Shown: in pieces, positions 1 to 6,666 of the stretch
Layout: each line of letters starts with the position of its first letter
Numbering within the stretch: the first letter of the stretch is position 1
DNA from: JBLNBU01 sp050260215
Lineage (GTDB): Bacteria; Pseudomonadota; Alphaproteobacteria; Rhodospirillales; Magnetospirillaceae
Direction: 5' to 3'
Assembly (NCBI GenBank): GCA_050260215.1
Contig: JBLNBU010000167.1
Location: forward strand, 1-11,929
DNA length: 11,929 nucleotides
Position numbers and translations under genes: made by a program
Notes under the pieces: generated by a model
Told to the model about the DNA's origin: nothing
Seen by the model: only the letters and a program-made list of their open reading frames with translations
Database searches by the model: none

Positions 1-112
1 CTCATCATGGCCTGGCTGCAACAGCAGCCCACTCGCGAGAGGCCGGATACATTTACGCAGACTGTTCCCGTCCATTCGCCCAAGACCCTTGCAGGGGCGG
101 GGCGGACCATAC

Positions 113-238
113 ATTTTTTGAAGCGACGTCTTTCAGGATGGCGTTGTCCAGCATGGCCTCGGCCAGCAGCTTCTTCAGCCGGGCATTCTCGTCTTCCAGC
201 GCCTTCAGCCGCTTGGCCTCCGACACCTCCAGCCCGCC
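113..238 (-). mobile_element. IS3-family transposase OrfA fragment (C-terminal part)
   Basis: On the minus strand this reads as the C-terminal leucine-zipper-like part of an IS3-family OrfA: GGLEVSEAKRLKALEDEN, then ARLKKLLAEAMLDNAILKD, then VASKN. An A6 run (complement of 114-119) follows, in the position where IS3 elements of the IS407-like group carry the OrfA/OrfB frameshift signal. One base back, the reading continues as MVRPA, like an OrfB start, and then loses any resemblance. The N-terminal helix-turn-helix of OrfA and the DDE catalytic domain of OrfB are absent, so this cannot be active. The upstream residues (239 and above) are not IS3-like, so the edge near 238 is a recombination or deletion junction. 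No terminal inverted repeats or target duplication were found. Confidence 0.8.
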
Positions 239-489
239 GTCGATCTGCTGGTCCATGGCGGCGATCTGGCTGCGATAAAGCGCGATGTCGGCGCGGCGCT
301 GGTCATCTGGCGCTCGAGGACCTGGGCGGCGCTGTCGCGGGCCTTTTCCTGCGCCTCGTAAATGGTGCCCTGGTCCTGGGCCTGGGCCTGGTCGGGGCTT
401 TCGTCGGCGGTGCCGAAATTGGGGGCGCGGCCTTCGGCGAAGGCGCGCAGGCGCTCGCCACCGACGCAGGGCGTACCAATCCCGTCCAA
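239..489 (-). pseudogene. Broken coding remnant, coiled-coil-like, frame-shifted
   Basis: Two adjacent minus-strand frames both look protein-like but neither is complete. From about 489 down to 309 one frame reads a polar, helical segment (GERLRAFAEGRAPNFG, then AQDQGTIYEAQEKARDSAAQ, ending VLERQ). From about 305 down to 239 another frame takes over (DQRRADIALYRSQIAAMDQQ). Joining them needs one indel near 300-308. The composite resembles the alpha-helical hairpin of HlyD-type periplasmic adaptor proteins, but that is a weak impression and not a firm identification. It ends at the IS3 fragment. No start codon or ribosome binding site can be assigned. It could instead be a phage or secretion-apparatus fragment. 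Confidence 0.3.
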
Positions 490-625
490 TGCGTTCGCGA
501 GCCCGCATCCAACACAACGCCAATGCGCCTTGGGAGGGCTGCCTCCTACATCCTCCGCTCACTGGATTGACCCATTCCCCGATAGCCAAATTCCTTGCGC
601 GGTCCAAGCGCGCGAGGGAGGCTTC

Positions 626-2182
626 ATGCGCCTGCTGCTGGTCAACCCGGAATTCCCCGAAAGCTTCTGGACCTTTCGCTGGGCCATCGAGGAGGTGCTG
701 CCGGGCAAGCGGGCGGTCAATCCGCCGCTCGGACTGGCGACCCTGGCCGCCCTTTGTCCGCCGGACTGGCAGGTCGAGATCGTCGACGAGAACGTCGAGG
801 CGCTACCGCTCGATTGCGATGCCGATATCGTCGGCGTCTGCGGCATGGGGGTGCAGGCGAAGCGCCAGCGCGAACTGCTGGCCCACTACCGCGCCCGCGG
901 GCACTACGTGGTTGCGGGGGGCAGCTACGCCTCGCTGTGTCCCGAGGAATACGTGGATCATGCCGACACCGTGGTCGCGGGCGAGGCGGAATATATCTGG
1001 CCGGCCTTCTGCGCCGACTACCAGCGCGGCAGGGCCAAGCCGCTCTATCGCGAGACCGGCACGGTGGCCCTCGGCGACTCGCCGGTGCCCCGCTTCGACC
1101 TGCTCAAGCTTGGCCTCTATTCCAACGTGACGCTGCAGTATTCGCGCGGCTGCCCGTTCCGTTGCGAGTTCTGCGACATCATCGTCATGTTCGGGCGCAA
1201 GCCCCGGGTCAAGACCACCGGGCAGATCGGCCGCGAACTGAACGAGCTGCGGCGGCTGGGCGCCCGCAACGTGTTCTTCGTCGACGACAACCTAATCGGC
1301 AACCGTCCCCAGGCCAAGCAGCTGCTGCGCTTCCTGAGGGACTACCAGGACCGGCATGGCTACGCGTTTTCCTTCGGCACCGAGGCGTCGCTGGACATGG
1401 CGCAGGACCCGGAACTGCTGGAGCTGTTCCGCGCCGCCGGGTTCGGCTGGGTGTTCATCGGCATCGAATCGCCCGATCCGGCCAGCCTCAAGGAGACGCT
1501 GAAGGTGCAGAACCTGCGCGAGGACCCGCTTGACGCGGTGCGGCGCATCTACGCCCACGGCATCGACGTCCTGGCGGGCTTCATCGTCGGCTTTGACAAC
1601 GACACCCTGGACACCTTCGACAAGCAGTACAGCTTCATCACCCAGGCCGGCATCCAGTCCGCGATGATCGGGCTGCTGATGGCGTTGCCTCGCACGCCCC
1701 TCCACGAGCGCATGGCCCGCGAGGGGCGTCTGCGCGAGAGCGAGACCCTCGCCGACAACACCCGGCCCCACACCAACATCATTCCCCTCCGGATGGACCC
1801 CGCCGAGATGGCCGCGCACTACGTCAAGCTCTATCGCCGCCTGCTCGACGATCGGGCGGTGGCCGAGCGCATCCGCAACAAGCTGCGCCATCTCGTCTCG
1901 CCCATCTACCGCAGCGGATACGGCTTTCGCGACCGTGCCGGCATCCTGGTCCGCCTGGTGGGCAAGGGCATCTTGCCCGGCGGCCCGCGGCGCTGGGCCG
2001 CCTTCCTCGGCACCTTTCCGTTCCTGCGCCCCTCGCGGCTGCCGCTGGTGGCGGCGGAATGGATCATCGCCCTGTCCATGCGCGCCTTCGCCGAGCGGCA
2101 TCTTTCGCCGACAGTACGGGCTGCTGAAGAGCCCGGACAACTGGCCGCCCTCAGGCGGGCCATGCGAGGGCAGGGGAGATGA
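626..2182 (+). CDS. B12-binding-domain radical SAM protein (DUF4070-like C-terminus)
   Basis: A 518-residue cytoplasmic radical SAM enzyme. Residues 1-150 form a cobalamin-binding-like Rossmann domain (MRLLLVNPEFPESFW start, NPPLGLATLAAL, and VVAGGSYASLCPEEY), lacking the DxHxxG base-on motif as in many of this class. The 4Fe-4S motif is CPFRCEFC with Cys176, Cys180 and Cys183. Further radical SAM elements are VFFVDDNLIGN, TEASLDMAQDPELLEL and GWVFIGIESPDP. The C-terminal third, with a basic RR-rich tail, resembles the DUF4070 extension found in relatives of the hopanoid enzymes HpnP and HpnJ. The substrate is unknown: no hopanoid genes are adjacent, so a hopanoid role is not supported. ATG 626 is chosen because GAGGGAGG (614-621) precedes it and the upstream reading is not protein-like. 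The stop overlaps the next start (ATGA). Confidence 0.93.
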   Translation: MRLLLVNPEFPESFWTFRWAIEEVLPGKRAVNPPLGLATLAALCPPDWQVEIVDENVEALPLDCDADIVGVCGMGVQAKRQRELLAHYRARGHYVVAGGSYASLCPEEYVDHADTVVAGEAEYIWPAFCADYQRGRAKPLYRETGTVALGDSPVPRFDLLKLGLYSNVTLQYSRGCPFRCEFCDIIVMFGRKPRVKTTGQIGRELNELRRLGARNVFFVDDNLIGNRPQAKQLLRFLRDYQDRHGYAFSFGTEASLDMAQDPELLELFRAAGFGWVFIGIESPDPASLKETLKVQNLREDPLDAVRRIYAHGIDVLAGFIVGFDNDTLDTFDKQYSFITQAGIQSAMIGLLMALPRTPLHERMAREGRLRESETLADNTRPHTNIIPLRMDPAEMAAHYVKLYRRLLDDRAVAERIRNKLRHLVSPIYRSGYGFRDRAGILVRLVGKGILPGGPRRWAAFLGTFPFLRPSRLPLVAAEWIIALSMRAFAERHLSPTVRAAEEPGQLAALRRAMRGQGR

Positions 2183-2343
2183 GGCTCGCGGTCGCCGTGG
2201 GATGCTTCGTCCTAGGTTTGGTGTTCGCCATTCAGGCCGTCACAAGCCTGCGAGGGGGCGTCACCATCATGGGCCTGATGAGCGCAGTGACCGCCGTCTC
2301 GACCGTGGTCATCGGCGTGCTGGTGCTGACCAATGGAATTTAG
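2179..2343 (+). CDS. Small two-helix membrane protein, 54 aa
   Basis: This small ORF starts in the ATGA that ends the radical SAM gene, the classic arrangement for translational coupling. The product is 54 residues, almost wholly hydrophobic. A first helix (LAVAVGCFVLGLVFAIQAV, about residues 3-21) is followed by a short polar turn SLRGG, and then a second helix (about residues 28-51, rich in Val, Met and Ala). It ends TNGI and stop TAG. No family is recognised. An inner-membrane location is predicted from hydrophobicity alone. The overlap suggests it works with, or anchors, the radical SAM enzyme; that is inference. The next gene converges from the other strand with only 14 bases between stops. 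Confidence 0.7.
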   Translation: MRLAVAVGCFVLGLVFAIQAVTSLRGGVTIMGLMSAVTAVSTVVIGVLVLTNGI

Positions 2344-2357
2344 TGGGCGATGTCACA

Positions 2358-2600
2358 TCACATGGCGGATTGGGTTGCCGAAGCGGCAACGGCCGAAATC
2401 GGCGTCCCCGAAGTCCAGCGGGCATAGAACCTCAAGTAGGGCCCGTGGTAGCCGGTAAGCGTGACCACCGTCCCTTCCATCCCGATGAAGGGTGGTACTC
2501 CCCCGGTGACCACATTGACCTCGGAAAGCAGATGCTCGGTCCCATCCGGTATCTCGACCAGCCAACATTGATTCAGATGGCCGACAAGTGACGAATGCAT
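2358..2600 (-). CDS. Hypothetical protein, 80 aa, KOW/SH3-like appearance
   Basis: An 80-residue unrecognised protein. ATG at 2600 is chosen over the upstream in-frame start at 2633 because GAAAGG sits 8 bases before it. The sequence opens MHSSLVGHLNQCWLVEIPDG and has a central GGVPPFIGMEGTVVTLTGYHG stretch that alternates Gly and beta-branched residues, resembling a small beta-barrel (KOW/SH3-like). It ends SATQSAM. No signal peptide or transmembrane segment is visible. It lies downstream of the 85-aa gene in the same direction, separated by a hairpin at 2676-2697. Another frame is open over the same span (2353-2730), but its reading is arginine- and proline-rich and looks like a shadow. Function unknown. 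Confidence 0.5.
   Translation of the reverse strand: MHSSLVGHLNQCWLVEIPDGTEHLLSEVNVVTGGVPPFIGMEGTVVTLTGYHGPYLRFYARWTSGTPISAVAASATQSAM
2374..2390. terminator. Hairpin between convergent units (weak terminator candidate)
   Basis: A perfect 7-bp stem GTTGCCG / CGGCAAC with a 3-base loop AAG lies about 30 bases beyond the plus-strand unit's stop. It lies inside the last codons of the converging minus-strand gene. There is no T-run on either side, so intrinsic termination is uncertain. Confidence 0.2.
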
Positions 2601-2675
2601 CGTGGTACCTTTCAGGCTGTTCGCGGGTGCCATGGGGATATGGCGACTGCCGGGCGCCTTTTCCGTCGCTCATTT

Positions 2676-2697
2676 GGGCAGCCAAGGCAGGCTGCCC
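2676..2697 (-). terminator. Intergenic hairpin, 8-bp perfect stem
   Basis: GGGCAGCC and GGCTGCCC flank a 6-base loop. The hairpin lies between two small minus-strand genes, 26 bases after the stop of the first. On the minus strand it is followed by AAATGAG rather than a T-run; on the plus strand by TTTACTTT. It may be an attenuator or weak terminator separating the two genes. Confidence 0.35.
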
Positions 2698-2723
2698 TTT
2701 ACTTTGCGGGGCACCGCGCCCCC

Positions 2724-2981
2724 CTACCAAAGGATTTGGCCGTAGCGCTCCTCGCTGTCGACCATCAGCCTGAACAGCTTCAGGGCGCCATCGTAGTCAC
2801 CCCATCCATGCGCCCCCACGACCTTGGCCATTCCCTCTGGCGTGTCCTCCGCCTCGTGGCGCGGGTGGTCGCAGTCCAGACAGTAGACGTGGCCGCAACG
2901 GACTTCGATAACGGCGTATCGGCCGGCCTCGTCGCAGATAAAACGATAGGGGCGAAACTCTTGGACAACTGTCGCGTACAT
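2724..2981 (-). CDS. Hypothetical protein, 85 aa, with Cys/His cluster
   Basis: An 85-residue protein starting MYATVVQEFRPYRFICDEAG. The middle carries a CGHVYCLDCDHPRH cluster (CxxxxCxxC plus histidines) that could bind a metal, and the C-terminal half is acidic and helical (GALKLFRLMVDSEERYGQ). ATG 2981 is chosen because AGGA lies about 9-10 bases upstream. The frame stays open further upstream to 3092, but only with a TTG start and without a ribosome binding site. A longer product joined by a frameshift to the strong Shine-Dalgarno at 3122-3129 is possible and is treated separately. No family recognised. It is probably cytoplasmic, since no signal sequence is visible. Confidence 0.55.
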   Translation of the reverse strand: MYATVVQEFRPYRFICDEAGRYAVIEVRCGHVYCLDCDHPRHEAEDTPEGMAKVVGAHGWGDYDGALKLFRLMVDSEERYGQILW

Positions 2982-3096
2982 GACCGGCTTTCCTGGTGCG
3001 CCGACCCAAAGATGATGGGCCAGCCGGCGAGCGAAACTACGAAAGCGAGTGGAGCAGAACGGGTAGAACCATGAATTCGCCCGGCCGGCCAAGCAG

Positions 3097-3129
3097 TCAT
3101 GTCCGTTTCGTGTCCATGGGCACCTCCTT
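3097..3129 (-). promoter_or_regulatory. Very strong Shine-Dalgarno with 6-codon ORF (leader or frameshifted start)
   Basis: On the minus strand AAGGAGGT (complement of 3122-3129) lies 4 bases before an ATG at 3117. That ORF encodes only MDTKRT before TGA (3097-3099). It is among the best Shine-Dalgarnos in the window, yet no gene of normal size uses it. About 115 bases downstream begins the 85-aa gene. An AT-rich stretch with CATAAT (complement of 3176-3181) upstream could be a -10 element. Either this is a short leader peptide, or the true gene start lost its frame by one base. Confidence 0.4.
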
Positions 3130-3205
3130 CTGGTTGCCTAGAACATTGGAATGGGGGGAGCAAAATACTCACACTATTATGCTGTCGGTCGGGTCGGCGT
3201 CGCGG

Positions 3206-3473
3206 TCACGCCAGCGGCACCGTAATGGCCGAACCGTGAGCCTCTGCACTCGCGCGAGCGCACCGTGACGGAGTGGCCAAGGAGACATGCGGTGCGGGCG
3301 ACAATCGTCAGGCCAATGCCAAGGCCGCCCCCGGGGTCCTTCGAGTGGTCGCCGCGATAGGCCGGCAGATTGTCCGCCGGAATCCCCCGACCGGTGTCCC
3401 ACACCTCAATGCGGAGGAAGCTGCCCCGCCGGAGCATCCGACACCGTTGTCTTGGCGCCTTGCCGATGCCGGC
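3206..3473 (-). pseudogene. Decayed histidine kinase, C-terminal ATPase-domain fragment
   Basis: The minus strand reads FLRIEVWDTGRGIPADNLP (G1 box DTGRGIP), then GGGLGIGLTIVART (G2 box) and CLLGHSVTVRS, ending RGSRF: the end of a HATPase_c domain of the PAS-type hybrid kinase kind. The stretch between the G1 and G2 boxes is much shorter than usual, suggesting an internal deletion. After GSRF the frame is lost, but skipping one base (3230) restores AITVPLA and a TGA at 3206-3208, which is the normal end of this family. The histidine, N-box and all sensor domains are absent. This is a truncated, frameshifted relic with no plausible function. Confidence 0.75.
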
Positions 3474-3502
3474 GCTCACCACCAATGCCGAGTGCGAACG
3501 CA

Positions 3503-3531
3503 GAAGGCCCGTCCTCACCGGGCGGGCCTTC
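3503..3531. terminator. Perfect 9-bp inverted repeat, candidate terminator of the ATPase operon
   Basis: GAAGGCCCG and CGGGCCTTC pair around an 11-base loop, about 140 bases beyond the stop of the minus-strand ATPase gene and before the kinase relic. Two smaller perfect hairpins lie nearby: CCGGAT-GCT-ATCCGG (3544-3558) and AGGCC-TTTTC-GGCCT (3566-3580). None has a clear T-run. The otherwise gene-free stretch 3474-3668 holds nothing else that I can identify. Confidence 0.4.
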
Positions 3532-3668
3532 GGTATGCTCTGTCCGGATGCTATCCGGCAGCTTCAGGCCTTTTCGGCCTTACTCACCCTTCGTTTCCAA
3601 ATGGCGGGCGGGGCTAAATTCCGCCTACAGAGCTTCTGAAATGGAAATGGTTTCGCAGACCGTTGGGT

Positions 3669-6248
3669 TCAACGCCTCGAAGGCGCGGCGCTGAAATGGA
3701 AGAACCACCGCTTGACCAGTTCGACCAGCGCCAGATAGGCCAACACCGCCGCCGCCAGGAACAGATAGAACGACATCGGTGGCGGCACGAAGCCGAAGAA
3801 CCTCCCCAGCGGTGTCAGCGGCAGCAGCGCCCCGATGGTGGCCGCACCCAGCGTCAGCCCAGCCAGCACCGGGTGGGGGCGGCTGTGCCAGGGGCGGTGG
3901 CGGGTGCGTATCACGAAGATGACCAGGACTTGGGTCGCCAGGCTTTCGATGAACCATCCGGTCTGGAACAACATCTCGCCGGCACCGAACACTTGGAAGA
4001 GGACGTAAAAGGTCAGAAAGTCGAACAGCGAACTGACCGGTCCCAGCACCAGCATGAAGTGCTGGATCAGCTTCAAGTCCCATTGCACGGGCTTGGCCAA
4101 CGCCTCCTCGTCTACGTTGTCGAGGGGAACGCCGGCCTCGGAGGCGTCGTACAGCAGGTTGTTGAGCAGCACCTGCGTCGGCAGCATGGGCAGGAAGGGC
4201 AGGAAGAGCGCTGCACCCGCCATGCTGAACATGTTGCCGAAATTCGAACTGGCACCCATCAGGATATACTTGGTGACGTTCTGCACCGTGCGGCGACCTT
4301 CCTTCACCGCTTCATGCACCACCGACAGGTCGGGTTCGAGCAGGATAAGGCTGGCGGCTTCCTTCGCCACATCGGCGGCGCTGTCCACCGAAATGCCCAC
4401 ATCGGCGGCGTGGATCGCCGAGGAATCGTTGATGCCGTCGCCCAGGAAGCCGACCACCTGGCCCCATCGCTTGCAGGCCAGCAACACGCGTTCCTTCTGC
4501 GACGGGTTCACCCGGCAAAACACATTTGTCTTGGCGAGACAGGCGCGCAGCGCGTCCTCGTTCATCGCCTGAAGATCGTCGCCGGTGATCAGGCCGGTGA
4601 TGGTCATGCCCAATTGCGTACAGACGTGCCGCGTCACCCGCTCGTTGTCGCCGGTCAGGATCTTGACCGTCACCCCGGCGCCGGTCAGTGCCTGGATCGC
4701 CGCCATCGCACTTGCCTTGGGCGGGTCGAGGAACACCGCATAGCCGGCAAAGACCAGCTCGATCTCGTCGCCAAGGGCGGCGGAGCAATGCTCGGCCCCC
4801 ATGGCCTTCGAAGCGATGGCCAGCACCCGGAACCCGTCTTCGCCCAATCCCAGGAACAGGGCGTCCAAGGCGGCACGCGCCGCGGCATCGAGCGGTGCGA
4901 CCGCGCCACCTTCGGCCTCGTAATGGGTCGAGCAGCGAAGCACGTCCTCCGGTGCCCCCTTGACCACCAGCAGCCGCTCGGCGCCGTCGGTGACCAGGAC
5001 GGACACCCGTCGCCGCTCGAAGTCGAAGGGAACTTCGTCGATCTTCTCCCAACCGCTCACATCCAACTTGCGGAATGTGAGGATGGCATCGTCCAGCGGG
5101 CTCTTGATCCCGCTCTCGAAATGGCTGTTCAGGAAGGCCAGGCGGAAGACCCGCTCGCTGTCGCTGCCGCGGAAATCCAGGTGCCGGACCATGCGGATCC
5201 TGGCCTCGGTCAGGGTCCCGGTCTTGTCGGTGCACAGCACGTCCATGGCGCCCAGGTTGTGCATGGCGGACAGCCGCTTGACGATCACCCGGCGCCGGGC
5301 CAGCCGCGTCGCACCGCGCGCCAGCGTGACCGTGACGATCATTGGCAGCAGTTCCGGCGTCAGCCCCACCGCGAGCGCCAGCGCGAACATCAGCGAGTCC
5401 AGCCATGGCCGGTGGAACAGCACGTTCACCGCCAGCACGAACAACACCAGGAAGATGGTCAGCCGCAGGATGAGGAAGCCGAACTGGCGGATGCCCAGCT
5501 CGAATGCGGTGGGCGGCGGGGCAGCCGCCAGCGTGCCGCTCAACTGGCCGAAGGAGGTGGCCTCGCCGGTGCGGCAGACCACCGCGATGGCGCTGCCGCT
5601 GATGACCGAGGTGCCCATGAAGACCGTGTTCATCGCACAGTCGGCGTCCCGCGCCGGGGGCACGGCGGCGGCATCGACATGTTTTTCCGCCGGATAGGGC
5701 TCGACGGTCAGCATGGCCTGATTGACGAACAGATCGCGGGATTCGATCAAGCGGCAGTCGGCCGGCACCAGGTCACCCGCGGCCAAGCAGACCACGTCGC
5801 CGGGCACCAGTTGATCCACCGCCTCTGTCACCTCGGCGCCGTCGCGGCGGACCTGGACACGCACGGCGACCGAGCGGCGCAAGGCCGCGACGGCGTTCTC
5901 CGCCCGCAAGCTCTGGACGAAATCCAAGGCGATGCTGAGCACCACCAAGGTGATGACGATGACGAAGCTGGCGACATTGCCGGTGACCGCCGACAGCGCG
6001 CTGGCGAACAGCAAGATGAGGACCAGCGGATTGAGAAAGCGGCTGAGGAACTGCAGCCACAGCGGCTGGCCGCGGCGAGCCTGCACCTGGTTGAGGCCAT
6101 AGCGTCGACGCCGTGCGTCCGCCTCTGCACGGCTCAGCCCGGCTGCGGTGGCCCCCAGGGCCTTGAGAACGGCGCTGACCGGTGGCGCCCAAATCTCCCC
6201 CGGCATTCCATTCGCGTCATGGCCGGGGGGAGGGCTTGCCGTGTTCAC
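3669..6248 (-). CDS. mgtA: MgtA/MgtB-type Mg2+-transporting P-type ATPase (P3B)
   Basis: An 859-residue inner-membrane P-type ATPase of the P3B class, which imports Mg2+ at the expense of ATP; E. coli MgtA is 898 residues, so this is near full length. Family marks in order: cytoplasmic N-terminus with YGLNQVQ; M1/M2 (about 72-112); A-domain loop TVEP (181-184) where TGES or TGEP is expected; M4 GLTPELLPMIVTVTLARGA; phosphorylation site DKTGTLTEA with Asp341; nucleotide-domain KGAPEDVLRC; LTGDNERVT; GDGINDSSAIHAADVGISVD; and GASSNFGNMFSMAG at M5, typical of MgtA. Several C-terminal helices follow. The assigned start is GTG 6248, with no clear Shine-Dalgarno; ATG 6206 is an alternative. It lies 13 bases after the PRC-barrel gene, implying cotranscription. 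No Mg2+ riboswitch-like leader is visible directly upstream. The Gly-to-Val change at 182 could impair dephosphorylation. Confidence 0.93.
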   Translation of the reverse strand: MNTASPPPGHDANGMPGEIWAPPVSAVLKALGATAAGLSRAEADARRRRYGLNQVQARRGQPLWLQFLSRFLNPLVLILLFASALSAVTGNVASFVIVITLVVLSIALDFVQSLRAENAVAALRRSVAVRVQVRRDGAEVTEAVDQLVPGDVVCLAAGDLVPADCRLIESRDLFVNQAMLTVEPYPAEKHVDAAAVPPARDADCAMNTVFMGTSVISGSAIAVVCRTGEATSFGQLSGTLAAAPPPTAFELGIRQFGFLILRLTIFLVLFVLAVNVLFHRPWLDSLMFALALAVGLTPELLPMIVTVTLARGATRLARRRVIVKRLSAMHNLGAMDVLCTDKTGTLTEARIRMVRHLDFRGSDSERVFRLAFLNSHFESGIKSPLDDAILTFRKLDVSGWEKIDEVPFDFERRRVSVLVTDGAERLLVVKGAPEDVLRCSTHYEAEGGAVAPLDAAARAALDALFLGLGEDGFRVLAIASKAMGAEHCSAALGDEIELVFAGYAVFLDPPKASAMAAIQALTGAGVTVKILTGDNERVTRHVCTQLGMTITGLITGDDLQAMNEDALRACLAKTNVFCRVNPSQKERVLLACKRWGQVVGFLGDGINDSSAIHAADVGISVDSAADVAKEAASLILLEPDLSVVHEAVKEGRRTVQNVTKYILMGASSNFGNMFSMAGAALFLPFLPMLPTQVLLNNLLYDASEAGVPLDNVDEEALAKPVQWDLKLIQHFMLVLGPVSSLFDFLTFYVLFQVFGAGEMLFQTGWFIESLATQVLVIFVIRTRHRPWHSRPHPVLAGLTLGAATIGALLPLTPLGRFFGFVPPPMSFYLFLAAAVLAYLALVELVKRWFFHFSAAPSRR

Positions 6249-6261
6249 AGGGGCGGCACAT

Positions 6262-6654
6262 TTATTTGTGTGCGTACTTGAATTCGGGGAGCGTTTTTAA
6301 CTGCTCCTTCGATCCGCCCGGCAGAAGGATTCTATTTCCATTGATTTTCAAATTATCGAACGGCAAGACGACCAGTCGGTCGCCCACGCCGAGGAAGCCG
6401 CCCACCGACAGCACGACATACGGAAACTTGTTGCTTGGCTCGACCAGCAGGTCATCAACCTTGCCGATCGTCTCATTGGTGTCATTGACGACGGAACTGC
6501 CGACGATCTTCGACGCGCGAAACCCGGCGGCCACTTTCTGAACGTCGACATGCTCGATGCGGACCGTCTGCGGCTCGCCTTGTGCCCACCCGGGTCCGGC
6601 GAAGCAAACTACGCCGATGATCGCCGCGCCGGCGATAAAGGATGCTTTTGACAT
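6262..6654 (-). CDS. Exported PRC-barrel domain protein, 130 aa
   Basis: A small protein with an N-terminal Sec signal (MSKASFIAGAAIIGVVCFAG, probable cleavage after GWA near residue 24). A PRC-barrel fold follows from about residue 43: FRASKIVGSSVVNDTNETIG, then KVDDLLVEP, PYVVLSVGGFLGVGDRLVVL and PFDNLKI. PRC-barrels of this form are common in alphaproteobacterial periplasmic stress proteins; the ligand is unknown. GGGAGGG lies a few bases before ATG 6654. The upstream gene's stop is 12 bases away and the ATPase gene starts 13 bases downstream, so this is the middle gene of a three-gene unit. The product is expected in the periplasm, next to the ATPase; a functional link is inference. Confidence 0.9.
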   Translation of the reverse strand: MSKASFIAGAAIIGVVCFAGPGWAQGEPQTVRIEHVDVQKVAAGFRASKIVGSSVVNDTNETIGKVDDLLVEPSNKFPYVVLSVGGFLGVGDRLVVLPFDNLKINGNRILLPGGSKEQLKTLPEFKYAHK

Positions 6655-6666
6655 GGCGTCCCTCCC

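Noticed and set aside
362..625. N-terminal extension of the radical SAM protein
   Set aside because: The frame is open, but the reading is antisense to the remnant at 239-489, lacks family similarity, and a good Shine-Dalgarno marks ATG 626.
285..1533. Two plus-strand ORFs in other frames (285-1130 and 595-1533)
   Set aside because: Arg-, Ala- and Pro-rich shadows of the radical SAM gene.
1292..2140. 282-codon minus-strand ORF
   Set aside because: Antisense to the radical SAM gene, no recognisable domain and no ribosome binding site.
2353..2730. 125-codon minus-strand ORF overlapping the 80-aa gene
   Set aside because: Arg/Gly/Pro-rich reading with frequent low-complexity; the overlapping 80-aa frame has the better ribosome binding site and more protein-like sequence.
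3663..6281. 872-codon plus-strand ORF
   Set aside because: It is exactly antisense to the P-type ATPase, rich in Gln, His, Arg and Gly, with no family motif. Long antisense ORFs are expected opposite GC-rich genes.
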